A stretch of DNA of 64,000 nucleotides, from NCBI RefSeq assembly GCF_000149955.1, contig NC_030987.1:3503138-3567137 (forward strand), in the 5' to 3' direction. The notes below the pieces were generated by a model, which was given only the letters and a program-made list of their open reading frames with translations, ran no database searches and was not told where the DNA came from. The position numbers and the translations under genes are program-made. Positions 1 to 10,685 of this stretch are shown here, piece by piece. Position 1 is the first letter of the stretch. Every line of letters begins with the position of its first letter. The DNA is from Fusarium oxysporum f. sp. lycopersici 4287 (lineage: Eukaryota; Ascomycota; Sordariomycetes; Hypocreales; Nectriaceae).

Positions 1-100
1 CCAGTCATAATGGCGACGAGCTCTCAGTCCGGAGCTGTGCATACCTGGGATTTCACTGGAACTGTTAGTTCGCGCCCTGAGAATGAATGGATGTCTGGAC

Positions 101-2137
101 TCACGGATCGAAAGATGGCCAGACCAGCGGGCTGATTTCACCTGAGGATGGGTCGTCCACAGGAGTGGCCATCTTCGCGTATGCGACTGGCTCGTTGCTC
201 ACAGGACTAGGCTCATCGGAAACAGGGGCATCAGAGGTCAGGGTCACAAGTTGTTGAGGCTCGGAGGCCTGTGTTTCTACAGCGGAAGAGCGTGTGGTCG
301 TGATTGTGGTTGTCGAAGTTTCCACAACCATGCGCGGTGACGAAGAGCGTCCCCTTTTTATTCCTGCTGCGGAAGCATCCTCATCGTCGCCACAAGATCG
401 CTTGCGCTTTCCCACGACACCTCCTGAGCAGGCGGGAGGAGTGTCCAATCGTCCGATAGACTGAACAGAGGCTGGGAATGAGCTTCTCAGTGGTCCGATA
501 AACTGATCGCAGTCTGGGCTGTCGTCCTCCCCGCGACCGATTTGAGCATCATATCCGCTATAGTCGATGAACGGAACCTTTATATCTGCAGGACGCCTTG
601 GTCGTCCAGAACGGCCATCGAGCCTGGGCGAGGAAAATCCAGCGAACCATGTAGAACGGTTCCTGGCCCCGGACATGTTACTCACCATTGCCCAGGCGCC
701 TGTATTATCGCGTACAATGGTGGAACCGTCAGCGGCGGGGCCGTTGAGAGGCGCAGTTTGGGGGGCGGCTTGCCTTGAATTGTGCTCATCGTCGGCCTCA
801 TACCCGCTTGGATACTCCTGGTCGGAAGAAGAACCAGCAGCAATCAGAACACCCGGGGACCCAGGAGGATCAAAGGGGCCAGAAGAGCCAGAAGGCCTAG
901 AGCATGGCCCTCCTGACGCATCATCATCATCGTTCCCATCGTCTCCCTCCGAATCTGATGAACTTTCAGAGCCGGTAAATTCTGTGTTATCGGAGGTTTC
1001 CTCAGAGGCTTCATAGCCACTGCTAGCTCCGCTCCCACTTGACTCATCCTCAGATCCATCACTTGGGGTATCACCAGAACAACCGTCGCCATCGCTCTCA
1101 TACTCGTCGCTACTCGGCTGTTCATGACCCATAGCGATAAGTGCGTCTATCTTTATCGTATCAGGACTTGGGCGGTTTGGAGGTGGAGAAGTTCGAGTAG
1201 GTGAATTCGGCGAAGAGATTTCTGAATCTGACTTTGAGCCTGAGCCAGTGCTCGAGGATGGAATGCCATTGGATTGCCCAGCTGCTAAAGGTATTGGGGA
1301 TCCAGACGCTTGAGCTTCCGCTGAAGGCGAAGAAGATGGTGATGAGGGCCCTGAACTCGAGCTTGAGCTGGAGTGTGGATCCTGATCAGAAGGACCGGCT
1401 ACCGGGGGGGAAGGGGATGGAGACGGTGGGGATGAAAGCTCCGAGCTGGAGCTAGGGCTTGCGCTGAGATGGCGGTCCTGACTAGAAGGGCCCGCTGCAG
1501 ATGGCGAAGATGTTTGTTCAGAGCTCGATCTTGCAGACTGATTTTGGTCTGAAGGATTAGCTTCTGAAGAAGCTGCACGGCGATGGGCTTTGATCTTGAT
1601 TATCCTCCTTCCTGGAGCTGCATACTCGCTCTGGTCAGAAGGGGATGAACGCCCTGAGCTTGAACTAGAACTTGAACTTGAGGATATGCTTAGGCTTGGG
1701 GAGGGAGTGAGTTTGGCCATTCCAGCCGCAGGAGGCGCAGCAGAAGAAGATGAGCTCGATGATGCTGCTGCTGTGTTCGAACCTGAGGGCTGATCCTGGT
1801 TTGAAGGACCAGCAGCCGAAGCGCGTGCAGCGTGATTTAATTTGAGCGTGATTCTTTTCTTTTCTCTGGTAGCCATATTAGCAGTGCCGCCGAGCCTCTG
1901 AACAACATCCTTGAATGGCAAGGGCTCAGGGTCTGCAACGAGGGCACGTCTTTGGCAATCTCTGTCAGATTCAAGGCTCGCCATCAGAGGAGGAGCATTG
2001 TTAAGCCGGGAGCGTGCTCGTGTTAGTCGCATAGCCGTTGGTTCAGGAGCGGGCCTGGGATTTCGGGGTCTAGGAGCAGCCTTGGCTCTGCCCTTCCTCT
2101 TGGGGTCGTGGTTCGCGTTGGATTTCTTGTTCGGCAT
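101..2137 (-). CDS. Ser-rich low-complexity protein of unknown function (678 aa)
   Basis: Single-exon open frame; ATG at 2137, stop at 101. I do not recognise a family. The N-terminus is very basic (Lys/Arg/Pro-rich over about 40 residues), which could be a nuclear localisation signal. A Ser-dominated region with poly-Ser runs follows, then an acidic Asp/Glu/Ser/Gly block around residues 340-440, then a basic patch GKRKRS around residue 570. A degenerate motif of the form [AV]AGPSxQD recurs several times in the Ser-rich half, suggesting growth by internal duplication. No signal peptide or membrane segment is visible. Charge pattern and composition suggest a disordered nuclear protein, but that is inference. 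The frame is long despite low complexity and no competing strand looks better, so it is probably a real gene. Confidence 0.7.
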   Translation of the reverse strand: MPNKKSNANHDPKRKGRAKAAPRPRNPRPAPEPTAMRLTRARSRLNNAPPLMASLESDRDCQRRALVADPEPLPFKDVVQRLGGTANMATREKKRITLKLNHAARASAAGPSNQDQPSGSNTAAASSSSSSSAAPPAAGMAKLTPSPSLSISSSSSSSSSSGRSSPSDQSEYAAPGRRIIKIKAHRRAASSEANPSDQNQSARSSSEQTSSPSAAGPSSQDRHLSASPSSSSELSSPPSPSPSPPVAGPSDQDPHSSSSSSSGPSSPSSSPSAEAQASGSPIPLAAGQSNGIPSSSTGSGSKSDSEISSPNSPTRTSPPPNRPSPDTIKIDALIAMGHEQPSSDEYESDGDGCSGDTPSDGSEDESSGSGASSGYEASEETSDNTEFTGSESSSDSEGDDGNDDDDASGGPCSRPSGSSGPFDPPGSPGVLIAAGSSSDQEYPSGYEADDEHNSRQAAPQTAPLNGPAADGSTIVRDNTGAWAMVSNMSGARNRSTWFAGFSSPRLDGRSGRPRRPADIKVPFIDYSGYDAQIGRGEDDSPDCDQFIGPLRSSFPASVQSIGRLDTPPACSGGVVGKRKRSCGDDEDASAAGIKRGRSSSPRMVVETSTTTITTTRSSAVETQASEPQQLVTLTSDAPVSDEPSPVSNEPVAYAKMATPVDDPSSGEISPLVWPSFDP

Positions 2138-3505
2138 TATGATTATAGTTGTGAATGGTTTCGATAATGGATGGGATGTTCAACAAAGCTTTGCCTTGCT
2201 AGAAATGCAATATGTTGTGATACTAAATGGTTGGACATGTTTGGGACTGAGAAGACACAGCGTCTGTTATATGCTTTCCTCATCATGGTGACTATGAATG
2301 CAATGGTATGTTGTTGTGAACGATGATCTATTGCTTTATGAAGGTCATGTCCTAATAGACAAAGACTATTTATTGTATGAACACTACAGACATCAAAGAC
2401 AAAGCAGATGCTTTGTGTAAAGATACTATGGTTGTTTGAAGATATTTCATGTTCTCTGATGAACAAATATTTGCCCAACAAAGACGTTGAGTCTCTTTAT
2501 CTCCGAAACTAACAAAGAGACTCCAAGCAGTCCCAATTCGAGCCAGTAGCAAGTATGAAATATATCCTATGCACTGGAATGTTCACAAGACTCCAATATC
2601 TTTATGAAATGTAAATGTTATTTTTCTCTTTATGTGAAACTATTATGAGTGGCAGGATATATATAGCCAGAGACCGGCCCGGCTACGAATCTCGACAAAG
2701 CCGGCAGCGAATGAGAGACAAGCAAGCCCCTTTGGTTGTCGTGAGCAAATTACCGTTTGCCTTGTTTGACTCATGGAACGTGATGTCGCTTTTGTTACCC
2801 CATGCTTATTCCATGGTTGCACCTCTTGTCTGAGACTCATTAGTCATGATGGCCGGTTCACCCAGGTGACTCAATGAGGCTCTGGACTTGATTTTACGTT
2901 TTCTTTCTTAGACAGATCACGGTATCTGATAGCTGTAGGGTCGATAAACTACCGAAGGCTAGAAATTGCCGAAAAACATGTCTTGGTTTTGAGTTCATCA
3001 TTACGGGCGAAGCTACCCTAGAAGCTCTCATGATATGCTACAGCCGTTAAAGCTAACATTGATGTACCTGGACAACCGAAAGTGTATAAATGGAAGTAGC
3101 ATAAGGACCTCTACACAGGCTTCAGATACTAGCCTACTCAGAGAAGTGAATATCTCGCAATAAGTAAAGATTGATACCTTATATATGAGAGAAGTTTATC
3201 AGTTAGGGAAGCATACTCATATCTTGGCTTGGATGCATATCGTCTGACAGGAAGCAGGTACAGTTGGGGTAGCCCCTCCCTCATGGCAACCGGGTCTCCA
3301 CACCGCACCTTCCGGGGCAATCACACGACCAAGCCATGACCGCTATCGCCTAAAACGGCAAGTATCTACCTTACGTGATCGTCATGGTACCTGCCTCGGA
3401 TCTTATCTCTCCAGGCAGTTCCGCGCGTCTTCGTCTTCTTCATAACCTCTTCCAAACATCATCTTCTTGCCATTCATCGTTTCAATTATCGCATTTACAG
3501 ATACA
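2138..3505. other. Intergenic region between divergent genes
   Basis: About 1.4 kb between the start of the Ser-rich gene (-) and the aminopeptidase start (+), so it should hold both promoters. Open frames here are short and without family features. A TATAAA lies at 3085-3090, about 420 bases before the aminopeptidase ATG. Nothing else supportable is seen. Confidence 0.6.
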
Positions 3506-4794
3506 ATGAAGTTCTCGCAGGCTTCTCTTCTGGCGGCTTGTCTGCCTGCTGTCTCCGCTCGCTTCATCGAAACTGCCGAGGCCGACAACGTCATTCTCCA
3601 GCCAGACGAGCTGTTCCTGGTCGAAACCGCCCCCGGCAAGACGCAATGGGTGACTGAGGAGGAGAAGTGGGAGATGCGCCGTGTAAGTGTCACATTAAAC
3701 TCCCAGCTCTGAATGGCTCACTAACACTCTGTAGAACGGCCAAAACTTTATGGACATCACCGACACACCTTCGCTCGGCTCCAAGCGCATCAACGCTGAG
3801 AGCACGGTCACTTTCCCTAAGAAGTGCGTGAACCAGGACGATGTCAAGAAGCTCTCCAAGAACCTCGAGAAGAAGAACATGCAGGCCAACCTCGAGAAGT
3901 TGACCAGCTTCCACACCCGATACTTCAAGTCCGACTACGGCCTTCAGTCCTCCGACTGGGTTCTTGAGAAGGTCAACCAGATCATCAAGGACGCCGGTGC
4001 TGAGGATACCGTTTTCGCCGAGAGCTTCCCTCACACATGGAAGCAACACTCCGTCATTGCGACCATCCCTGGCCAGTCTAACAGCACTGTCGTGATCGGC
4101 GCCCACCAGGATTCCATCAACCTCTTCCTTCCTTCCATCCTCGCCGCTCCAGGCGCTGATGACGATGGTAGTGGTACAGTCACTATCATGGAGGTGTTCC
4201 GCGCTCTTCTCAACTCCAAGGACGTTGTTAAGGGCAAGGCTCCCAACACCATCGAGTTCCACTGGTACTCAGCTGAGGAGGGTGGTCTGCTCGGAAGCCA
4301 GGCTATCTTCAAGTCGTACGAGGAGAATGGCCGCGATGTCAAGGCTATGCTTCAGCAGGACATGACTGGCTATGTCCAGAAGACTCTCGATGCCGGTCAG
4401 CCCGAGAGCGTTGGTGTCATTACTGACTTTGTCGACCCCGGCCTGACTAAGTTTATCAAGACCGTCGTTGAGGAGGTATGTTTGTCTAGATTCCTTTGTA
4501 TGTTCTTATGCTAACTCTTATTTCCAGTACTGCAGCATTCCTTGGGTCGAGACCAAGTGCGGTTATGCCTGCTCCGACCACGCTTCTGCTTCCAAGGCCG
4601 GCTACCCCTCAGCCTTTGTTATTGAGTCCGCCTTCGAGTACTCTGATCCTCATATCCACGGTACCGATGATAGCATTAAGTATCTGTCTTTCGACCACAT
4701 GCTCGAGCATGCTCGCATGACCCTTGGTCTTGTTTACGAGCTTGGTTTCTACGACTTCTCTGACAAGACCGAGGAGAAGTGGAGTGACCTGTAA
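3506..4794 (+). CDS. lap1: Secreted leucine aminopeptidase 1 (M28E family)
   Basis: Three exons, 3506-3682, 3735-4475 and 4528-4794, give 394 aa, close to the usual fungal LAP1 length. Both introns are 52 bases with GTAAGT/GTATGT donors and CTAAC branch sites. The first in-frame ATG opens a hydrophobic signal peptide ([18 protein letters not shown]), followed by a propeptide. The co-catalytic two-zinc site of the M28 family is visible: GAHQDS (His about 183), GADDDGSG (Asp about 202), SAEEGG (general base Glu and ligand Glu about 240-241), QQDMTG (Asp about 268) and HIHGTDD (His about 350). The enzyme removes N-terminal residues, preferably Leu, from peptides outside the cell. It probably supports nitrogen nutrition; no regulator site was identified. 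Confidence 0.95.
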
Positions 4795-5101
4795 ATGATA
4801 GATATTGTGGACTTGTGTTTAGAGAGCAGCAGTCTCCTTTTTGGATGGGCCGCCTCGATTCAGTTATTATGAGCAACGGATTACATACGAGGATACACGC
4901 ATAGCTAGCGTTGAATAAGACCATCTGTTTGAAAGTCCCTAAAATGTGCACCTGCAAAGTACTCACCGTGAAACCCGGAAGATTAGAATTATATCATGAA
5001 TTTCTTACATATAAGTTGATTTACCCTTTTGTCTATACCCCTATAAAGAAAAACCCTGAGCGCCACTGATGACCTACGAACACCCATTGTTTACATATTG
5101 T

Positions 5102-6784
5102 CTACTGGCCCTGGCCATTTCCATTATTAGGAGGCTGCTGCTGCTGTCCCCAGGGCGACTGGCCATTCTGCTGCGCTTGCATACTCGACATCAACGCAGC
5201 GAAGAATGCCGGGTTGACGAAAGATCCACCGTTCGCAGCCTGTTGTTGACCTTGTGCAGCTGGCCACCCAGGAGGTGGTGGTGGAACAGCTGCAGCATTG
5301 CCCTGAGCAGGTGGTTGAGGCCAACCAGGAATTTGGAAGCCAAAGTTGGGCATCGCTGGTGCTGCGCCTTGAGCGGGAGGTTGAGCACCGGCCCATGGGG
5401 ATGGAGGAACAGCTTGTTGGGCATGCTGAGGAGCTGCCTGAGGAGGTAGCGAGTAGCCGTCTCTAGGCTGGTTGAAACCTCCTCTTCCACCACGCCCAGA
5501 ACCTCGTCCACGAGCTCCACGCCCTCGAGAATCGCCACGGCGTCCTCCTCGCTGGTGAAAGTTTCTGCTCGATGGAGGCTCGTATGTCTCTGTTGTAGAG
5601 GGGCCGGAACCATAGCCAGGTGGTCGTGCTAGAGGCTTGTAGGGGCCGTCATCGTCATCGTCGTAGTTAAGACCTCCGTCCGGTCGCGACTCTTGTCGCA
5701 GAGGATGAGGCTCCTTGCCTCCCCTGGCGGGGTCCTTCTTCCACTTATCCTTCTTCTTCTGCTTGATCGCTCGCTTATACTCGGCCTCCTTTTCATCGTC
5801 TGAGAACTCCATCTCATCATCGCCGACTTCTTCGTCATGAAGGTTACTGGCGTCTGAGCCCTTCATGTTCTTCAATGGCTCGGTAAAGACATACGCGGCG
5901 TGGTCGGTAGGGTAGAACACTGTTTGGCCGACCTCGAGTCCTAAATCTCTGATATCCTGGTCTGATGTGAAGCGCACAGTATACATGGGTTGCAGAACCT
6001 TTCCGATCGTATCTGCAATCGCACCGATGACGACTCGCTCAGCTGTGCAGAGCACGGATCCGGAATCAAGAACTTGGTACTCGCCAGGCGTGAATGCCTT
6101 GATCAACATCATGTTCTCCACAATGTGCTCGATAGCTCCCAGCTCTTCAATCTTCATCTCAGGTGTAATTGTAACATCAGGCTTGGGAATTACTTCTTCA
6201 GGAATCTCATTCTTTGTTCGGACCTGGGTGGTTCTTGAACCAGTAGCTCCTCGATCGCCCTCATCATCAGATCCTCCTTCAGCCTGCATGAGCAGGCGTG
6301 CGGTCTCTTCCACGCCCAAAAGTTCGTAACCTTCGTTGTCGTCGGAGTCTTCGTCGGAGGAATCAGAGCTGCTTGATTCTGAGGATGATTCGTATGGTGA
6401 AGAGTCGACTTCCCATTCGGGGTTATCGCCTTGGTCGTTCTGAAGTGGTACGGTCTCGGTATTCTCTGTAGGAGCTGGCTGAGAAGCAGGAGTTGGGTTT
6501 AGACCGCCGATGGCGGCCTCGAGGGCACCTGTGAGAGAAGGAGGGCTTTCGGGTTGATCGACTGCCATGGCATCTGAATCTGCGACTGATGTGGGCTCAG
6601 CCTCAGAGGGCTTGGCCTCGGCAGCAGCAGATGCTGAAGGCTGGTCTTTGGGGTTATTGGGAGCAGCATCTGTGATCTCGGTATCTTGAACGCTTGCGGC
6701 AGCAGCAAGAACGTCGGCGGGCATGGGCGGAAGAGTCTCGTTGGGTTTGGCCTGTCCGAGGCCGGGGATTTGAAAACCGGACAT
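5102..6784 (-). CDS. NAF1: NAF1, H/ACA snoRNP assembly factor
   Basis: Single exon, 560 aa from the ATG at 6784 (MSGFQIPGLGQ). The frame is open further upstream, but that part is less protein-like. The N-terminal 200 residues are acidic and Ser-rich (SSSESSSSDSSDEDSDD). A Gar1/Naf1 beta-barrel domain spans about residues 210-310, including GAIEHIV, a VLDSGSVLC strand, GKVLQPMYTVRF and VGQTVFYP. After it come a lysine-rich stretch, an RGG/RGRG-rich RNA-binding segment near residues 410-440 and a Pro/Gln-rich tail. This order matches yeast and human NAF1, which shuttles with Cbf5/dyskerin and loads it onto H/ACA RNAs before Gar1 replaces it. GAR1 is the alternative but is shorter and has RGG on both flanks. 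It is divergent from ALG9, with about 500 bases between start codons. Confidence 0.92.
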   Translation of the reverse strand: MSGFQIPGLGQAKPNETLPPMPADVLAAAASVQDTEITDAAPNNPKDQPSASAAAEAKPSEAEPTSVADSDAMAVDQPESPPSLTGALEAAIGGLNPTPASQPAPTENTETVPLQNDQGDNPEWEVDSSPYESSSESSSSDSSDEDSDDNEGYELLGVEETARLLMQAEGGSDDEGDRGATGSRTTQVRTKNEIPEEVIPKPDVTITPEMKIEELGAIEHIVENMMLIKAFTPGEYQVLDSGSVLCTAERVVIGAIADTIGKVLQPMYTVRFTSDQDIRDLGLEVGQTVFYPTDHAAYVFTEPLKNMKGSDASNLHDEEVGDDEMEFSDDEKEAEYKRAIKQKKKDKWKKDPARGGKEPHPLRQESRPDGGLNYDDDDDGPYKPLARPPGYGSGPSTTETYEPPSSRNFHQRGGRRGDSRGRGARGRGSGRGGRGGFNQPRDGYSLPPQAAPQHAQQAVPPSPWAGAQPPAQGAAPAMPNFGFQIPGWPQPPAQGNAAAVPPPPPGWPAAQGQQQAANGGSFVNPAFFAALMSSMQAQQNGQSPWGQQQQPPNNGNGQGQ

Positions 6785-7291
6785 GTTGTATTGCGGGCGT
6801 TGTATTATATACTGTCTTGAATAAAACGATAGATGGAAGATTACTCTTGACTCATTGGAAACAGATGAGATGGTAAAAACCAAAAGACAGATTTGAATGC
6901 GACAGGCGCAAAAGTTAAGATGAAGAAAAGCAGAAAGTTTCAGAGCGCCTCTTCCGCATGGGTAAAAGACCCTTCCTTACTAGCGCTAGCAAGAAAAAAT
7001 CAAGGTGAACAATAAAGTGGGGCCCGTCTCCCGGCGCTAGTACCCCACAACACATGCTTCACCGTCGGTGAGCCACGCGCCTCGGTAAAGCCTTAAAGGC
7101 ACCTCCTGCTGTAAATGTTAGTGCTAGTGTTAGTGGTTAGTGCTGTAGCAGGGCTCCTTCCCCAACTGTTGAAGGAAGCTCCAAATTCCATACCCACCCA
7201 CATCTTCTCTACCCACTCACTATGACATGACGACAACATTCCTTTCCTTGTAAACCATCAACTCACGTCGAAATCGAAATCGACAGCAACG
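6785..7291. promoter_or_regulatory. Shared divergent promoter region of NAF1 and ALG9
   Basis: The 507 bases between the two start codons must contain both 5' leaders and promoters. No canonical TATA box is clear. The NAF1-proximal half is A/T-rich and the middle is GC-rich. Function is inferred from position only. Confidence 0.5.
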
Positions 7292-9289
7292 ATGGCTCCA
7301 GGTACAGCTCAACAGTCGCAACAGCGGCAGTTTGTGCATCCAACTGCTAGTCATGCCAAGAAAAAGTATGTAGAATACCTATTTCATCCCACTTCGAGAG
7401 CTCTACTGACCATGCCTTTCTCAATTTAGAGCTCCAAGCGCATATTCTATGCAACCGATCTCCGCCTTCTACTGGTTCTTCGGTGCCGCTCTCGTATCCG
7501 CCTGGTTCGCTCCGATTCAAGATTGCGATGAGACGTTCAATTACTGGGAGCCGACTCACTACTTGTCTCATGGCTATGGTCTTCAGACGTGGGAATATTC
7601 TCCAGACTATGCTATCCGCAGTTGGCTCTACATCGTCTTCCACGCTATTATCGGAAACGTGCGCCGAATATTTCCTCACTCGAACAAGGTGAGTTGCATA
7701 CGATGAAATATACAAAAGAGGTCCATTGACGCTGGATGTTAAGGTTGCCGAATTCTACTTTGTGCGGTTTGGGCTAGCTTTTGTGTGCGCCATCACTCAG
7801 ACGATCCTTTTCATGGTCACCAGCACCACACTCAACAGCCGTATCGGCCTTTTCTTCCTCATCGCAACTGTTGCTAGCCCCGGAAACTTCCATGCAAGCA
7901 CTGCCTACCTTCCATCGAGCTTTGCAATGTACCTGGTCACAGTCGGAGCTGCAGCTTTTATGAATTGGCGAGGTGGTCTCAAGACTTCTCAGGGCATGTT
8001 TTGGTTTGCTGCTGCTGGAATTCTAGGATGGCCCTTTGCTGCTGCGCTTTGCGCGCCGTTCATGCTCGAAGAGCTCATCCTGCTTGTATTTGGTGACAAG
8101 ACAGCGTTGTGGGAAGCATTTGTTCGCATTGGCCGCGGTGTAGTTTCTGCAATCTTGCTTCTTGTAAGTCTCGTGTTTCTCTACTTCATGGCCGATCTAA
8201 CATATCTAGGCCGGTGACTACTTTGTCAACCTCTTCTTCTATAAGAAGCCAGTTTCTGTGACATGGAACATTGTCAAGTATAACATCTTTTCATCAAACC
8301 ATGGCCCAGAGCTATATGGAACAGAACCTTGGACATTCTACTTCAAGAATCTGGCGTTGAACTTCAATCTCTGGTTTGTTCTGGCTCTTGCTGCTCTGCC
8401 TCTCTTCATACTCCAGAAGATCATTTCACCATCTGGCCAAGGGTTTCAAACGGGGTTGAGAACCGTTGTGTTTCTCTCCCCCTTCTACATGTGGCTGGCT
8501 ATCTTCAGCGCACAGCCTCACAAGGAGGAAAGGTTCATGTATCCGGCCTATCCTTTCCTTGCGCTCAACGCAGCCATTTCTCTTCATATGATTTTGACTG
8601 CTTTAGGCAACTCTGATCCTAAGACGCTTGTTGGAAAGATTCCTGCCAAGCTGAAGCTCCTGGTTGTCACTCTCACTATGATTCTGTCTATCGATGTCGC
8701 CATTTTCCGAGTCTACGGTATCTGGTCCGCTTACTCCGGACCTATGAAGATTTATTCTCCCCTTTGGGAGGGCACAGACGGCAAAGAGCCCATTGGTCGT
8801 GAGGAGGATACCGTCTGCTTCGGAAAAGAGTGGTATCGTTTCCCCTCATCTTACTTTCTGCCTCGGGATATGCATGCCAAGTTTGTCCGCTCCGAGTTTA
8901 GAGGTCTTCTGCCTGGTGAATTCGCTGAAGCCGAGACTGGCTTCGGCTTTTGGAGCGGCACTTGGCTCCCTACGGCGGGTATGAATGACCACAACGAGGA
9001 GGACTTGGGCAAGTACACTGAGCTCCCCGCGTGCGCATTCTTGGTCGACACTCAATACCCAGAGAGAAACGACCCTCTGCCGCCAAATGAACCCGACTAC
9101 ATTGCAGACGAGAAGAACTGGGAAATTGTCAAGTGCGAGCCTTTCCTTGACGCTGCCAAGACACACATGCTCGCAAGGACCCTTTGGGTTCCGGATGCGT
9201 CATTCATCCCGGACAAGTTCAAGAGAAAATGGGGCAGGCACTGTTTGTTGCAGCGAAAGAAGGCTGCTGAGCCTGCTGCTGCCAGATAG
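7292..9289 (+). CDS. ALG9: ALG9 alpha-1,2-mannosyltransferase (GT22)
   Basis: Four exons, 7292-7365, 7430-7688, 7744-8163 and 8210-9289, give 610 aa. All three introns are 46-64 bases and the phases join. The GT22 signature CDETFNYWEP, with its catalytic acidic residues, lies near residues 55-65, followed by QTWEYSPDYAIRSW, which is characteristic of ALG9 rather than ALG12 or GPI mannosyltransferases. Several hydrophobic segments follow, as expected for a multispanning ER membrane enzyme, then AQPHKEERFMYPAYPF, another GT22 landmark, and a lumenal C-terminal domain. ALG9 adds the seventh and ninth mannose to dolichol-linked Man-GlcNAc2 in the ER lumen. It ends convergently with the zinc-cluster gene. 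Confidence 0.95.
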
Positions 9290-10685
9290 AAAGCTTCAAT
9301 ATTTTGTGAGCGAGCGACTGCGTTGATAGCAAAAAGATAGAAAGTACTCATCTGCCAGATAGATAGACCAGGTCCAAAAAAATTGGATAGTACTCAAACA
9401 GTAATGCTCATGCATGCAGTGTGCGTCACATCGCCTCAGGTCTTATTCCTACCGCCTGCTGTGATACTCTTTTCCAAACAAATAAGGCGAGTGAGGGCCT
9501 CGAAATCCTTGATTTCAACACATCCAGGCTGTTCTCAGAGAGTCATGGTTACGCATAACGGCAGAGCCCTACTTTGCAAGAGCGTCTGGTACCACGGAAG
9601 GCATGTACCTTTCCGAAGAGCCTCAGGTACCGGTTTGTTGGTTGTAGTCAGTTGCTCATGATGAGCAACGTTTTTCTTATTTTGGCGCTCTGAGATCAAC
9701 AGCCATTGACCGGTTTATGAGTATAGAATCGAGTACTTGCGAAGGAAATCCTGGTACTGAGCTGGGTGTCTGGTTAATACGATCAGCCCTCCACGGTCTC
9801 AAGTTCGGACACGCCTCCTGCCTGAGCAATAATCTTGGCATCAACTCAGTGCCTCAAACCCGGTTTGGAGCAACCTCCTCAGACGACAATATCTCGTATA
9901 TAGTTTCGTATGGCGACCAGTCGTGTCCTTGGTGTAAACACTTCACAGCTGCAGCCTTCACAATAAGGAAACTGACAAGCAAGTAAAAATGAAGACAGTC
10001 TTGGCACAAAGCACCCAAAGAATCCGATGCCGAACAAGAGTCGCACAGCTGCTGCGGGATTGACGATATCCAAGACTATTCTCGCCGTCTGCCGTGTGAA
10101 GTCAGATGAGCAACCCGCACTTGGATCATGATCTCAGCGGCACATTTAAGTAAATTGAGTTAGATTCAAGAAAACAAGATTGAAAACCTTCGATGCTGTG
10201 GAGGCCGGTCGAAGTGCTACAGCCAAGGCGAAACGGTACTTTGACTATGGTGATATCATACGTCGATTTTAGCTTGTGTTAGGATTTAACGTAATGAAAA
10301 CAGCGTACAACAGTGTGCATATGCAAATGGTGTGCTTGTCGTTTGTGGGGAATGCCAGATATAGTGCATTCGTATCAGAATATCCATCGCCAGGAGAGCC
10401 TAAAGTAGGTAGCCTCCCATACTCAAGCGAGCATGCTACATACTGAAGCAACCGAGTGATCTCGCTGAAGTAAGAAGTTTGATATAGATATATCACTGAT
10501 TTATAATCGCTATCAAATCAGCACCGACTGTCACTCCTAGCAGTGTATTGTATGCCTGTTTCATATATATTCCACTAAAACCCAGTTCGAGAACCCGGGG
10601 AAGGAGAGTGAAGTCCGATATATTGCCCTACAACATCAGAAAAACCAATAATTCTCGTAAATAGAAACACAGATTGAGTAAGTTG
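9290..10685. other. Convergent intergenic region, no gene seen
   Basis: 1.4 kb between the 3' ends of ALG9 and the Zn2Cys6 gene. It contains short open frames on both strands with no signal peptide, domain motif or splice-linked continuation. It should hold both 3' UTRs; nothing else is supported. Confidence 0.55.

Noticed and set aside
6785..6883. 33-codon N-terminal extension of NAF1
   Set aside because: The known NAF1 start context fits the ATG at 6784 better, and the extension is not presequence-like or conserved-looking.
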